From Neisseria meningitidis (GTDB taxonomy: Bacteria > Pseudomonadota > Gammaproteobacteria > Burkholderiales > Neisseriaceae): a DNA stretch of 64,000 bases. The DNA is taken from positions 496,001 to 560,000 of the forward strand of contig NZ_LR134525.1 in the NCBI RefSeq assembly GCF_900638555.1. The letters are read 5' to 3'. The first letter of the stretch is position 1. Every line of letters starts with the position of its first letter. Shown here one piece after another: positions 20,068 to 29,785 of the stretch. The translations under genes were made by a program, and so were the position numbers. The notes beneath the pieces are model-generated. The model searched no databases, was not told the origin of the DNA, and saw only the letters and a program-made list of their open reading frames with translations.

Positions 20068-20157
20068 TCGATTTGAATTTTTCAGAAAATGAAGCGGACG
20101 TTTGGGCGGAGGCAACTTGTTTGATAAGATAGCAATATTTCAAAACGGAGAAAGATC

Positions 20158-20367
20158 ATGCCTTATGTCAATATTAAAGTAACCGGCGGCAAGGAAGCAC
20201 CGACTGCCGCGCAAAAAGCGGAACTGATCGGCGGCGTAACCGAATTGCTGGCACGCGTGCTGGGCAAAAATCCCGAAACAACGGTTGTCGTGATTGACGA
20301 AGTGGATACCGATAACTGGGGAATAGGCGGCAAAAGCGTCAGCGAACGGCGCAAAGAGGGCAGGTAA
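20158..20367 (+). CDS. 4-oxalocrotonate tautomerase family protein
   Basis: 69 residues, with the family catalytic proline right after the start Met (MPYVNIKVTGG) and the VVIDEVDTDNWGIGGKSVSE end typical of tautomerase subunits. Substrate unknown. GGAGAAAG precedes the ATG. alaA follows after 88 bp on the same strand. Confidence 0.88.
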   Translation: MPYVNIKVTGGKEAPTAAQKAELIGGVTELLARVLGKNPETTVVVIDEVDTDNWGIGGKSVSERRKEGR

Positions 20368-20455
20368 AAAGCCTGAAAATCTCGGTTTGATGCTTTAAAT
20401 TCCGCGTGAAAAAGAGTACATTCCCACCCATTGCCCAAAATTTACGGAACACATC

Positions 20456-21670
20456 ATGGATAAATTTCCCAAGTCTGCAAAGCTCGATCACGTCTGTTAC
20501 GACATACGCGGGCCGGTTCACAAAAAAGCCCTTCAGTTGGAAGAGGAGGGCAATAAAATCCTTAAACTCAATATCGGCAACCCTGCGCCGTTCGGCTTTG
20601 AAGCCCCTGATGAAATCTTGGTCGATGTCATCCGCAACCTGCCGACTTCGCAAGGCTATTGCGATTCTAAAGGGCTGTATTCCGCCCGCAAAGCCATTGT
20701 TCACTACTATCAGACCAAAGGTTTGCGCGATATTACGGTTGATGATGTCTATATCGGCAACGGCGTGTCCGAGCTGATTACGATGTCTATGCAGGCATTG
20801 CTCGACGACGGCGACGAAATCCTGATTCCCGCGCCCGACTACCCTTTGTGGACGGCGGCGGCAACGCTTGCGGGCGGTACGGTACGCCATTATCTGTGCG
20901 ACGAAGAAAACGGCTGGTTCCCCAACCTTGCCGATATGGAAGCCAAAATCACGCCCAAAACCAAAGCCATCGTCGTCATCAATCCCAATAATCCGACAGG
21001 CGCGGTGTACAGCAGGGAAATCCTGTTGGAAATCGCCGAACTGGCGCGCAAGCACGGTTTGATTATTTTCGCCGACGAGATTTACGATAAAATCCTTTAT
21101 GACGGAGCGGTTCACCACCACATCGCCGCGCTTGCCCCCGACCTTTTGACGGTAACGTTCAACGGTTTGTCCAAATCCTACCGCGTCGCCGGCTTCCGCC
21201 AAGGCTGGATGGTGCTCAACGGGCCGAAACATCACGCAAAAGGTTACATCGAGGGTTTGGATATGCTCTCGTCCATGCGCTTGTGTGCCAATACGCCGAT
21301 GCAGCACGCGATTCAGACGGCATTGGGCGGCTATCAGAGCATTAACGAATTTATCCTGCCGGGCGGGCGGCTTTTGGAACAGCGCAACAGGGCGTGGGAA
21401 CTGGTCAGCCAAATCCCCGGCGTGTCCTGCGTCAAACCGATGGGCGCGATGTATATGTTCCCGAAAATCGATACCGAAATGTACCGCATCCGCGATGACA
21501 TGAAATTCGTTTACGATTTGCTGGTGCGCGAAAAAGTCTTGCTGGTACAGGGAACGGGGTTTAATTGGATCAAGCCCGACCATTTCCGCATTGTTACGCT
21601 GCCTTACGTCCATCAGATTGAAGAGGCGATGGGCAGGCTGGCAAGATTCCTGCAAACCTACCGCCAATAA
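20456..21670 (+). CDS. alaA: Alanine/valine-type PLP aminotransferase
   Basis: 404 residues, class I fold. NPNNPTGAVYSREIL near 175, ADEIYDKILYDG near 207 and the PLP lysine in NGLSKSYRVAGFRQGW near 240 are visible. Best fits the AlaA/AlaT glutamate-pyruvate aminotransferases. The start Met is followed by DKFPKSAKLDHVCYDIRGPV, the typical N-terminus. Confidence 0.9.
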   Translation: MDKFPKSAKLDHVCYDIRGPVHKKALQLEEEGNKILKLNIGNPAPFGFEAPDEILVDVIRNLPTSQGYCDSKGLYSARKAIVHYYQTKGLRDITVDDVYIGNGVSELITMSMQALLDDGDEILIPAPDYPLWTAAATLAGGTVRHYLCDEENGWFPNLADMEAKITPKTKAIVVINPNNPTGAVYSREILLEIAELARKHGLIIFADEIYDKILYDGAVHHHIAALAPDLLTVTFNGLSKSYRVAGFRQGWMVLNGPKHHAKGYIEGLDMLSSMRLCANTPMQHAIQTALGGYQSINEFILPGGRLLEQRNRAWELVSQIPGVSCVKPMGAMYMFPKIDTEMYRIRDDMKFVYDLLVREKVLLVQGTGFNWIKPDHFRIVTLPYVHQIEEAMGRLARFLQTYRQ

Positions 21671-21695
21671 GGGGACGGTTTGTCTGCCGAGGATA

Positions 21696-21741
21696 AAAAA
21701 TGCCGTCTGAAACGGAGATTCCCGTTTCAGACGGCATTTTC
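21696..21741. terminator. Bidirectional DUS terminator between alaA and clpB
   Basis: AAAATGCCGTCTGAAACGG / CCGTTTCAGACGGCATTTT, a 19-bp perfect stem serving both convergent genes. Confidence 0.85.
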
Positions 21742-21756
21742 AACAGCAGGAACGAA

Positions 21757-24336
21757 TCAGGCAAATTTCAGTCTGTCGCCGTCGGCTTCCACCCTGATTT
21801 CGCTTTCGGGCGCATAGTTTCCGGCAAGCAGGGCTTTTGCCAGCGGGTTTTCGATTTCCGACTGGATGGCGCGTTTGAGCGGACGTGCGCCGTAAATCGG
21901 GTCGAAACCGGCTTTGGCGATGATGTCCAGTGCGGCATCGGAAACAGCCAGGCGCAGGTTTTGTTTTTCCAAACGTTTTTCCAAACCTTTGAGCTGGATT
22001 TTCGCAATGCTGCGGATGTTTGCCTGATCCAAACCGTGGAACACGACCACTTCGTCGATGCGGTTGATCATTTCAGGACGGAAATGTTCTTTCACATCCT
22101 CCATCACAACTTCTTTTACCGCTTCGTAATCCTGAATGCCCATTTGTTGGATGTGCTGGCTGCCGATGTTGGAAGTCATCACAATCACGGTATTTTTAAA
22201 ATCTACCGTCCTGCCTTGCCCGTCGGTCAAACGACCGTCATCCAATACTTGCAGCAGGATGTTGAACACATCGGGATGGGCTTTTTCCACTTCGTCCAGC
22301 AGAATCACGCTGTACGGTTTGCGGCGCACTTGTTCGGTCAGGTAGCCGCCTTCTTCGTAGCCGACATAACCCGGAGGCGCGCCGATTAAGCGGGCAACGG
22401 CGTGTTTTTCCATATATTCGGACATATCGATGCGAATCAGATGATCTTCGCTGTCGAACAGAAAGCCTGCCAGGGCTTTACACAACTCGGTTTTACCCAC
22501 GCCGGTCGGGCCCAAGAACAGGAAGCTGCCGTAAGGCTTGTTCGGATCGGCAAGACCGGAGCGGCTGCGGCGGATAGCGTCGGACACGGCACGCACGGCT
22601 TCGTCCTGTCCGACCACGCGGCGGTGCAATACTTCTTCCATTTTCAGCAGTTTGTCGCGTTCGCCTTCCATCATTTTGGATACGGGAATGCCGGTCATAC
22701 GGGAAACCACCTCTGCGATTTCCTCTGCGCCGACATTATTACGCAAGAGTTTGTTTGCCGGTTTTGTGCTGTCCGTATCTGCCCGTTCGGCGGCTGCACG
22801 CTGTTTTTCCAAATGCTCCAAATCTTCATACATCAATTTTGAAGCCAGTGCCAAATCGCCTTGCCGTTTTGCCTGTTCGATTTTAATTTTGACTTCGTCA
22901 ATTTGTTTCTTAATATTAGCAGCACCGTCTGAAATTGCTTTTTCGGCTTTCCAGATTTCGTCTAAATCGGCGTATTCTTTTTGCAGACCGTTGATTTCCT
23001 CGTCTATCAGTTCCAAACGTTTTTTGCTGGCATCGTCTTTTTCTTTTTCAACGTGCGCCTTTTCCATCCGAAGCTGAATTAGACGGCGGTCGATTTTGTC
23101 CATTGCTTCCGGCTTGGTTTCTTTTTCCATCTTGACACGGCTGGCGGCTTCGTCAATCAAATCAATCGCTTTATCAGGCAGGAAGCGGTCGGTAATGTAG
23201 CGGTCGCTCAACTCCGCTGCGGCAACGATAGCAGGGTCGGTAATATCGATACCGTGGTGGATTTCATAACGCTCCTGTAAACCGCGCAAGATAGCGATGG
23301 TGTCTTCTACACTTGGCTCGCCGACCAATACTTTTTGGAAGCGGCGTTCGAGTGCCGCGTCTTTTTCGATGTATTGGCGGTATTCGTCCAAGGTGGTCGC
23401 GCCGATACAGTGCAATTCGCCACGTGCCAAAGCCGGTTTCAGCATATTGCCCGCATCCATCGCACCGTCGGTTTTGCCTGCGCCGACCAAAGTATGGATT
23501 TCGTCGATGAAAATCAGAGTGTTGCCATCGTCTTTCGCCAAATCGTTCAATACGCCTTTCAAGCGTTCTTCAAATTCGCCGCGGTATTTCGCGCCGGCAA
23601 TCAAAGCCGCCAAGTCCAGAACCAAAAGGCGTTTGTTGCGCAGGGATTCAGGCACTTCGCCGTTGACGATACGTTGCGCCAAGCCTTCAACAATGGCGGT
23701 TTTACCCACGCCCGGTTCGCCAATCAGCACGGGGTTGTTTTTGGTGCGGCGTTGCAATACCTGAATTGCACGGCGGATTTCGTCGTCACGACCGATAACG
23801 GGGTCGAGCTTACCGTCTCGGGCGCGTTGGGTCAGATCGAGCGTGTATTTTTTCAGCGCATCGCGTTGGTCTTCGGCATTGGCATCGTTCACGTTTTGTC
23901 CTCCTCGTACCGCGTCAATCGCGGCATTGATGTTTTGTTCGGTCGCGCCGGCTTCTTTCAAGATTTTGCCGGTCGCATCGTTCTGCTGCACCAAGGCGAG
24001 CAGGAAAAGTTCGCTGGCGATATAGGCATCGCCGCGTTTGGTTGCGGCTTTGTCCATCAGGTTCAACACCGCCTGCAATTCGCGGCTGGGCAGAATGTCG
24101 CCGCCCTGGCCGGACACTTTCGGCAGGCTGTTCAAATGCTGCTGCAAACGCTGTTTCACCTGCGGCACGTTCACGCCCGAATGCGCCAGCAACGCGGCGG
24201 CTCCGCTGTTTTGGTCGTCAAGCAGGGCTTTTAACACAAAGCCTGCTTCCAGATAGCTGCCGTCCGCAGCCAACGCCAAACTCTGAGCTTCTGCAAGGGC
24301 TTGTTGGAATTTGGCGGTTAATTTGTCGTATCGCAT
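21757..24336 (-). CDS. clpB: Disaggregase ClpB
   Basis: 859 residues. An N-terminal double repeat (1-145), AAA1 with Walker [14 protein letters not shown] near 205, a coiled-coil middle domain (about 405-525, dense in K/E), and AAA2 with [14 protein letters not shown] near 605. A Hsp100 ATPase that resolves protein aggregates with DnaK. The upstream region carries a heat-shock (RpoH) promoter-like sequence. Confidence 0.96.
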   Translation of the reverse strand: MRYDKLTAKFQQALAEAQSLALAADGSYLEAGFVLKALLDDQNSGAAALLAHSGVNVPQVKQRLQQHLNSLPKVSGQGGDILPSRELQAVLNLMDKAATKRGDAYIASELFLLALVQQNDATGKILKEAGATEQNINAAIDAVRGGQNVNDANAEDQRDALKKYTLDLTQRARDGKLDPVIGRDDEIRRAIQVLQRRTKNNPVLIGEPGVGKTAIVEGLAQRIVNGEVPESLRNKRLLVLDLAALIAGAKYRGEFEERLKGVLNDLAKDDGNTLIFIDEIHTLVGAGKTDGAMDAGNMLKPALARGELHCIGATTLDEYRQYIEKDAALERRFQKVLVGEPSVEDTIAILRGLQERYEIHHGIDITDPAIVAAAELSDRYITDRFLPDKAIDLIDEAASRVKMEKETKPEAMDKIDRRLIQLRMEKAHVEKEKDDASKKRLELIDEEINGLQKEYADLDEIWKAEKAISDGAANIKKQIDEVKIKIEQAKRQGDLALASKLMYEDLEHLEKQRAAAERADTDSTKPANKLLRNNVGAEEIAEVVSRMTGIPVSKMMEGERDKLLKMEEVLHRRVVGQDEAVRAVSDAIRRSRSGLADPNKPYGSFLFLGPTGVGKTELCKALAGFLFDSEDHLIRIDMSEYMEKHAVARLIGAPPGYVGYEEGGYLTEQVRRKPYSVILLDEVEKAHPDVFNILLQVLDDGRLTDGQGRTVDFKNTVIVMTSNIGSQHIQQMGIQDYEAVKEVVMEDVKEHFRPEMINRIDEVVVFHGLDQANIRSIAKIQLKGLEKRLEKQNLRLAVSDAALDIIAKAGFDPIYGARPLKRAIQSEIENPLAKALLAGNYAPESEIRVEADGDRLKFA

Positions 24337-24373
24337 TTTTGTTTCCTTTTCAAAATGTCCGCTGTCGAAGCCT

Positions 24374-24401
24374 ATATGTGCATAATTGTGGATAACTCAA
24401 G
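24374..24401 (-). promoter_or_regulatory. RpoH-type promoter candidate for clpB
   Basis: Read on the minus strand: CTTGAG, 14 bp, GCACATAT, compared with the sigma-32 pattern CTTGAA / CCCCATNT (three mismatches in all). It ends about 38 bp before the clpB ATG. Confidence 0.45.
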
Positions 24402-24595
24402 TTCTGGTTTCTGTTTTTCTATATTTAATTCGATATATCATTGAATTTAAAGTATATAAAAATGTATAATAATGTGTATAACTATATCTTCTTAATATGG
24501 AAAAGTCTGTTGTCGGCTGGATGTAGGTGGCAAATCGGGTATAATCGGCACATCTTTTTCCCTTTCAGACGGCATTGATGCCGCAAGGACATTTT

Positions 24596-25606
24596 ATGAG
24601 CAAAAAACGAGTTCTGACCGGCGTAACCACCACCGGCATCCCGCATCTGGGCAACTACGTCGGTGCCATTCGCCCCGCCGTCCGCGCGGCGCAAAACCCC
24701 GATACCGAATCCTTCCTCTTCCTCGCCGATTACCACGGCATCATCAAATGCCACGAGCCGGAGATGATTCACCAATCCACCCAAGCCGTTGCCGCCACTT
24801 GGCTTGCCTGCGGACTCGACCCCGAGCGCACCACCTTCTACCGTCAAAGCGACATTCCCGAAGTGATGGAATTGAACTGGATTCTGACCTGCATTACCGC
24901 CAAAGGCCTGATGAACCGCGCCCACGCTTACAAAGCCGCAGTACAGGCAAATACCGAAAACGGTCAAGAGGATCCGGATCACGGCGTGGAAATGGGTCTG
25001 TACAGCTACCCTATCCTCATGACTGCCGACATTCTCATGTTCAATGCCCATGAAGTTCCAGTCGGTCGCGACCAAATCCAACACGTTGAAATGGCACGCG
25101 ATATTGCCGGCCGCTTCAACCACCGCTTCCGGGAACTCTTCACACTGCCCGAAGTGAAAATCGACGAAAACGTCGAACTCTTGGTTGGTTTGGACGGACG
25201 CAAAATGTCCAAATCCTACGGCAACACCATTCCGCTTTGGGAAAACGACAAAAAAACCCAAAAATCGGTCAACAAAATCATCACCAATATGAAAGAGCCG
25301 GGCGAGCCGAAGAAGCCCGACGAAAGCCCTCTGTTTGAAATCTACAAAGCTTTCTCCACGCCGTCTGAAACGGCAGAATTTACGAAAATGCTTGCCGACG
25401 GCTTGGCTTGGGGCGAGGCAAAAAAACTTTTGGCGGCGAAAATCAACGCCGAACTCGCCGAACCGCGCGAACGCTACAACGAGCTGACCGCCGACCCTTC
25501 GCAAATCGAAGAGATTTTGCAGGCAGGCGCGCAAAAAGCGCGTAAAGAAGCACGCGAATTATTGGGCAAAGTACGTGATGCGGTCGGTATCCGCCCGTTG
25601 AAATAA
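24596..25606 (+). CDS. trpS: Tryptophanyl-tRNA synthetase
   Basis: 336 residues, class Ic. The HIGH-like motif is [11 protein letters not shown] near residue 16, and KMSKSYGN near 205 is the KMSKS loop. The ATG at 24596 follows AAGGACATTTT and gives the standard N-terminus [10 protein letters not shown]. The small gene at 25612 follows after 5 bp. Confidence 0.95.
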   Translation: MSKKRVLTGVTTTGIPHLGNYVGAIRPAVRAAQNPDTESFLFLADYHGIIKCHEPEMIHQSTQAVAATWLACGLDPERTTFYRQSDIPEVMELNWILTCITAKGLMNRAHAYKAAVQANTENGQEDPDHGVEMGLYSYPILMTADILMFNAHEVPVGRDQIQHVEMARDIAGRFNHRFRELFTLPEVKIDENVELLVGLDGRKMSKSYGNTIPLWENDKKTQKSVNKIITNMKEPGEPKKPDESPLFEIYKAFSTPSETAEFTKMLADGLAWGEAKKLLAAKINAELAEPRERYNELTADPSQIEEILQAGAQKARKEARELLGKVRDAVGIRPLK

Positions 25607-25611
25607 ACCCA

Positions 25612-25953
25612 ATGCCGTCCGAACCTCTTAAAGGCTTGCCGGAACAAAACGTCGTCCGGCTGACCGGCAAGCATCCCAACGACTTGGAAGCCGTCGTCGG
25701 CAAATGTATGGAAACCGACGGAAAGGGCGCGCCTTCGGGCTGGGCGGCAAACGGCGTGTGCCATACCTTGTTTGCCAAACTGGTGGGCAATATCGCCGAA
25801 GACGGCGGCAAACTGACGGATTACCTGATTTCGCATTCCGCCCTGCAACCCTATCAGGCAGGCAAAAGCGGCTATGCCGCCGTGCAGAACGGACGCTATG
25901 TGCTGGAAATCGACAGCGAGGGGGCGTTTTATTTCCGCCGCCGCCATTATTGA
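25612..25953 (+). CDS. Unrecognised 113-residue protein downstream of trpS
   Basis: A soluble mixed alpha/beta protein with one pair of cysteines (VGKCMETDG, NGVCHTLF) and a basic aromatic end. The ATG and first codons lie in a variant uptake sequence (ATGCCGTCCGAA), so the protein begins MPSEPL. Only 5 bp separate it from the trpS stop, which points to co-transcription. I do not recognise the family. GC content and codon use look like the neighbours. Confidence 0.65.
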   Translation: MPSEPLKGLPEQNVVRLTGKHPNDLEAVVGKCMETDGKGAPSGWAANGVCHTLFAKLVGNIAEDGGKLTDYLISHSALQPYQAGKSGYAAVQNGRYVLEIDSEGAFYFRRRHY

Positions 25954-26273
25954 GGTATTCGGACATCCCGGAATATATTTGGTTTTTTCAAACCCTGCAG
26001 GAAAAAGTCCGCACCGTCGGGAAACTCAAAAGGAGGGGGATATGTGTTACAATTTTCCGAACTGTTTTCATAAAATAGTTTTCGGACGTGTTTCAATATG
26101 GCATTGATGCCGCCTTATTGTTCGAGAAAAAAAACCTTTATATTTAAATATAATGGGTTTTAACTAAACGGGAAACCGTTTTCTCTCCGGCCGATGGGCA
26201 AAATCAGCCGATTGATGGAACACGATCCGATTTTTAAGCAAAACCTTAATCAACAACTCAAGAAGGATAAGAC
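25954..26273. promoter_or_regulatory. Upstream region of the Ag473 gene
   Basis: 320 bp. An imperfect inverted repeat (TCCGAAC... / ...GTTTTCGGA) lies at about 26057-26088 and could end the trpS unit. TATAAT at 26149-26154 is a good -10 without a good -35. The gene itself is preceded by AAGAAGGATAAGAC. Confidence 0.45.
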
Positions 26274-26597
26274 ATGAAAAAATTATTGATTGCCGCAATG
26301 ATGGCGGCTGCCTTGGCAGCTTGTTCGCAAGAAGCCAAACAGGAGGTTAAGGAAGCGGTTCAAGCCGTTGAGTCCGATGTTAAAGACACTGCGGCTTCTG
26401 CCGCCGAGTCTGCCGCTTCTGCCGTCGAAGAAGCGAAAGACCAAGTCAAAGATGCTGCGGCTGATGCAAAGGCAAGTGCCGAGGAAGCTGTAACTGAAGC
26501 CAAAGAAGCTGTAACTGAAGCAGCTAAAGATACTTTGAACAAAGCTGCCGACGCGACTCAGGAAGCGGCAGACAAAATGAAAGATGCCGCCAAATAA
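26274..26597 (+). CDS. Alanine-rich helical lipoprotein Ag473
   Basis: 107 residues. The lipobox LAAC places the lipidated Cys at residue 17. The mature part is almost only A, E, K, D, V, T in an amphipathic heptad-like pattern (KEAVTEAKEAVTEAAKD), a long helix or coiled coil. It matches my recollection of the meningococcal surface lipoprotein Ag473 studied as a vaccine antigen. Cellular function is unknown. Monocistronic, with a strong ribosome site and a terminator. Confidence 0.85.
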   Translation: MKKLLIAAMMAAALAACSQEAKQEVKEAVQAVESDVKDTAASAAESAASAVEEAKDQVKDAAADAKASAEEAVTEAKEAVTEAAKDTLNKAADATQEAADKMKDAAK

Positions 26598-26649
26598 TTT
26601 GTTGCCTTGGCAAAAATGATGGGATGCCGCCTGCCGGCAACCCAAACGA

Positions 26650-26677
26650 AACCGCCTGAAGATTTTCAGGCGGTTTT
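26650..26677 (+). terminator. Terminator of the Ag473 gene
   Basis: AACCGCCTGAA / TTCAGGCGGTT followed by T residues. The stem uses GCCTGAA, a variant of the uptake core. Confidence 0.8.
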
Positions 26678-26805
26678 TGAGTTGTATGCCCCTTGTTTTT
26701 TACGCCTGCATGACCGTTCCGAGCAGATGTGCCGCGCATATCGGGATGTTGCGGACAGGCAAATGCCGTCTGGACAGGGTTTGGACGGCATTTGTTCCGC
26801 AAGGT

Positions 26806-28313
26806 TCAGACGGCCTCGACTTTAAACGGCATATTGATTTTTTGCCATTGGACGCTTTCATATTCCAATGCGTCGGCAATCAGGGGATGGCGTTCCAGCC
26901 ATTCCCTGTCAATACGCAGGATGAAGCCGCAGCTTTCCGTATCCGTGCGCAACTGCATATTTTTCGGGAAAGACAGGTCTTGGCGCGAACGGCAGAACAG
27001 GGCAGCAAGGCGCAGGGACAAAACGGCATACCACAACATTTCGTTGGTGCCGATGATGCCGCTCATTTTTTTCATATCGCCGCGATGACCGATGACCAGT
27101 TGGGCAAGTATGGTCTGTTCTTTGCGTGAGAAACCCGGCATATCGGCGTTTTCGAGGATGTAGGCGGAATGCTTGTGATAGCCGGTGTGGGCGATGTCCA
27201 AACCGATTTCGTGCAGCGCGGCGGCGCGTCCGAGATACTGTTGCCACAAGGCAAGCTCTTGAACTGTAACGTTTTTAGCGTGGCAGAGGCTGTCCATAAA
27301 GGTTTGCGCGGTCTCGGCGGTGCGTTTCGCCTGATTGAGGCTGACGTGGTAGCGGTGTTGGAACTCGGCAACCGTTTGTCCGCGCATATCTTCGTTTAAA
27401 CCGCGCCCGATCAAATCGTAAAACACGCCGTCGCGCAGGGCGGCTTCGGTTACGGTCATCCTGTCGAGTTTCATTTCCTCAAACGCCGCCATCATCACGG
27501 CAAGTCCGCCGGCAAAAACTTCGATGCGTTCCGGTTTCAGGTTTTCAAATTTGGCTTTTTTGACCGAACCGGCTTCGATGATGCGTTCGGCGAGGGCGCG
27601 CATTCCTTTGTAGGTAATGTCCGCCTCTTGGGGCATTTCGGCGGCAAGCACGTCGCGGATGGATTTTGCCGAACCCGATGTGCCGACGGCGAAATCCCAA
27701 CCTTCGCGCCTCATATTTTTGCTGATGCGCTGGATTTCGTTGCGGGCGGCGGAAATGGCGGCTTGGAAGTCTTTGGCGGTGATTTTGTTTTGGAAGAAGC
27801 GCAGGCTGTAGGTAACGCAGCCCAAGGGCAGGCTTTCGGTAATGTCGGGATTCAGCGTCGAGCCGATGACAAATTCTGTCGAACCGCCCCCGATGTCGAT
27901 AACCAGCATTTTGCCGCCGCCCGGGGGGGGGTGTGGATCACGCCGGTATAAATCAGCCGCGCCTCTTCGCGCCCGGCGATGATTTCGATGGGGAAACCCA
28001 GTGCCGCTTCGGCCTTGGGAAGGAAATCTGCGATGTTTTTGGCAACGCGGAATGTGTTGGTTGCCACGGCGCGCACCTGTTCGGGGCGGAAGCCGCGCAG
28101 GCGTTCGCCGAATTTTGCCAGACAGTCCAAAGCCTGTTCTTGGGAGGCGGCACTCAGGTTTTTCTGTTCGTCCAGTCCGGCGGCGAAGCGCACCATCTGT
28201 TTGAACGAATCGATAACTTTCAACTGTCCGTTGTTGTTTTCGCAAATCTGGAGGCGGAAACTGTTGGAACCCAAATCGACGGAGGCGAGGACGTTTGCGG
28301 GATGGGTGGTCAT
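26806..28313 (-). pseudogene. ppx: Exopolyphosphatase Ppx/GppA, split by a 9-G tract
   Basis: Two frames together encode a Ppx of about 502 residues. The first (from 28313) gives MTTHPANVLASVDLGSNSF (ATPase phosphate-1 motif) up to VIHTPP; the second continues GGGKMLVIDIGGGSTEF (phosphate-2 motif) and the HD-like C-terminal domain (HEIGLDIAHTGYHKHSAYIL) to 26806. They are joined at nine G (27923-27931; C on the coding strand); 7 or 10 would restore the frame, so the gene is off in this sequence. The enzyme degrades polyphosphate and/or pppGpp. The tract is either a phase-variable switch or a mutation or base-calling error. Confidence 0.85.
27923..27931. repeat. G9 homopolymer within ppx
   Basis: Nine G on the + strand. 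Frame arithmetic from the start (28313) and stop (26806) requires a tract length of 1 modulo 3 for an intact protein. Confidence 0.9.
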
Positions 28314-28429
28314 GGTGGATACCGGTGGGGGAAAAACGCAATGTTACTCTGACGGCGCAGGCGTTGACAATAAATGATGCGGCTGTTTTTGATTCTGCCC
28401 ACGGATGTTGCCGACGGCATTTTTTGCGC

Positions 28430-29264
28430 TTATTTGAAATCCTTTTCCACGCTCATGAAAATCTGCATGTTTTTGCGTGTGTAAAAACTTTTCATATTGC
28501 TGTCGATTTTCAGGTAGCGGAAATTGAGTTGCGGCGTAAAGCCCTTCCAAGAGATTTTGTCGTGCCACAACGACAGGTTTGCCTGATATTCGTGGTCTTT
28601 GCGCGGGAAGCGGTACACAATGGTCCCGGGTGCGTCAAACATCCTGCGGGTGTAGCGCAGGTTTGCCCGCAGACCCAAGCCGCCGTCGAACGTTTTGACC
28701 GCGCCGACACGCAAACCCTTGCGGATGGAAGCCTGTTCCGCCTCTTTCGTTATGTTGTGCGACCAGTCCGCACCGCCGTAAAGCAGCCAGTCTTTCGGCG
28801 CGGAATACATCAGCGTCGCGCCCGCCAGCGGCATATGGCTGTCGTATCGGGCGGCGGTGCGGTCTTCCTGATAACGCTTCCACATATTGCCCACGTTCAG
28901 CGTCAGCCGCCAGTTCGCTCAAGCGTCGGGAGAAATCGGCATTGAAGCCGCCGACGAAATTGTATCGGCTGCCGCCTAAGAGGTTTTGCTCGATAAACGG
29001 CACGATGCCGAATGAGCGCGTTACTGAACGGTTTTTATAGCCGAGCGACAGGCGCAGGCTCTGTTCGCTGAAATCTTTGTTATCCTAATAGTGCACGCCG
29101 CCGCCGCTGATGTCTCCGTAGAGGAAATGATGCCCGCCCGCATTGATTTCGCGCGACACGCCCAAGCCGTAGCGCAAACCGTGTGCCTTTTGCGGCAGGC
29201 TGTCGGCGGTTTTCGTCCAGCTTCTGCCTGCAAATTCAATCGTTTTTTCGGACGAAGCGTTGTT
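28430..29264 (-). pseudogene. Remnant of a Slam (DUF560) outer-membrane protein
   Basis: Joined frames encode the C-terminal barrel of a surface lipoprotein assembly modulator: GLGVSREINAGGHHFLYGDI..., VPFIEQNLLGGSRYNFVGG, a long strand-rich region and a final KNMQIFMSVEKDFK, as in the DUF560 barrel end. The N-terminal TPR half is absent. Its 5' side is cut by the Correia element at 29265. Inside, an in-frame TAG (about 29090) stands where a Trp is expected (HY*DNKDF), and the frame shifts near 28915. Not functional. Confidence 0.75.
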
Positions 29265-29419
29265 TATAGCGGATTAACAAAAATCAGGACAAGGCGACGA
29301 AGCCTCAGACAGTACAGATAGTACGGAACCGATTCACTTGGTGCTTCAGCACCTTAGAGAATCGTTCTCTTTGAGCTAAAGCGAGGCAACGCCGTACTGG
29401 TTTTTGTTCATCCACTATA
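29265..29419. repeat. Correia element truncating the Slam remnant (155 bp)
   Basis: TATAGCGG / CCACTATA ends. It adjoins the 5' edge of the broken DUF560 gene. Confidence 0.93.
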
Positions 29420-29433
29420 ACAGCAACCTTGTC

Positions 29434-29545
29434 GCCGTCATTCCCGCAAAAGCGGGAATCTAGAAATGAAAAGCAACAGGCATTTATCGGAAATAACTGA
29501 AACCGAACAGACTAGATTCCCGCCTGCGCGGGAATGACGGCTGCA
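29434..29545. repeat. dRS3 pair with RS spacer (NIME unit)
   Basis: ATTCCCGCAAAAGCGGGAAT and ATTCCCGCCTGCGCGGGAAT bracket a 60-bp spacer. The block is an inverted copy of 3262-3367. Confidence 0.88.
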
Positions 29546-29561
29546 GATGCCCGACGGTCTT

Positions 29562-29686
29562 TATAGCGGATTAACAAAAATCAGGACAAGGCGGCGAAGC
29601 TGCAGACAGTACAGATAGTACGGAACCGATTCACTCGGTGCTTCAGCACCTTAGAGAATCGTTCTCTTTTTTGTTCATCCGCTATA
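29562..29686. repeat. Correia element with internal deletion (125 bp)
   Basis: Ends TATAGCGG and CCGCTATA. About 30 bp, including the GCTAAGGCGAGG segment, are missing from the right half. It ends 5 bp before the opa -35. Confidence 0.9.
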
Positions 29687-29691
29687 TTGTG

Positions 29692-29720
29692 TTGAAACAT
29701 CGCCCCAAACCTGATATAGT
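29692..29720 (+). promoter_or_regulatory. opa promoter
   Basis: TTGAAA, 17 bp, TATAGT, about 66 bp upstream of the opa ATG. ACGGAG is the ribosome site. Confidence 0.65.
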
Positions 29721-29785
29721 CCGCTCCTGCAACATCATTGAAAATCGTTCTTTTTAATCAGTTAAAACCGAATACGGAGTCGAAA

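Noticed and set aside
26041..26100. Small ORF MCYNFPNCFHKIVF with GGAGGGGG upstream
   Set aside because: The ribosome-like site is good but the frame is very short, has no recognisable feature and overlaps an inverted repeat; insufficient support.
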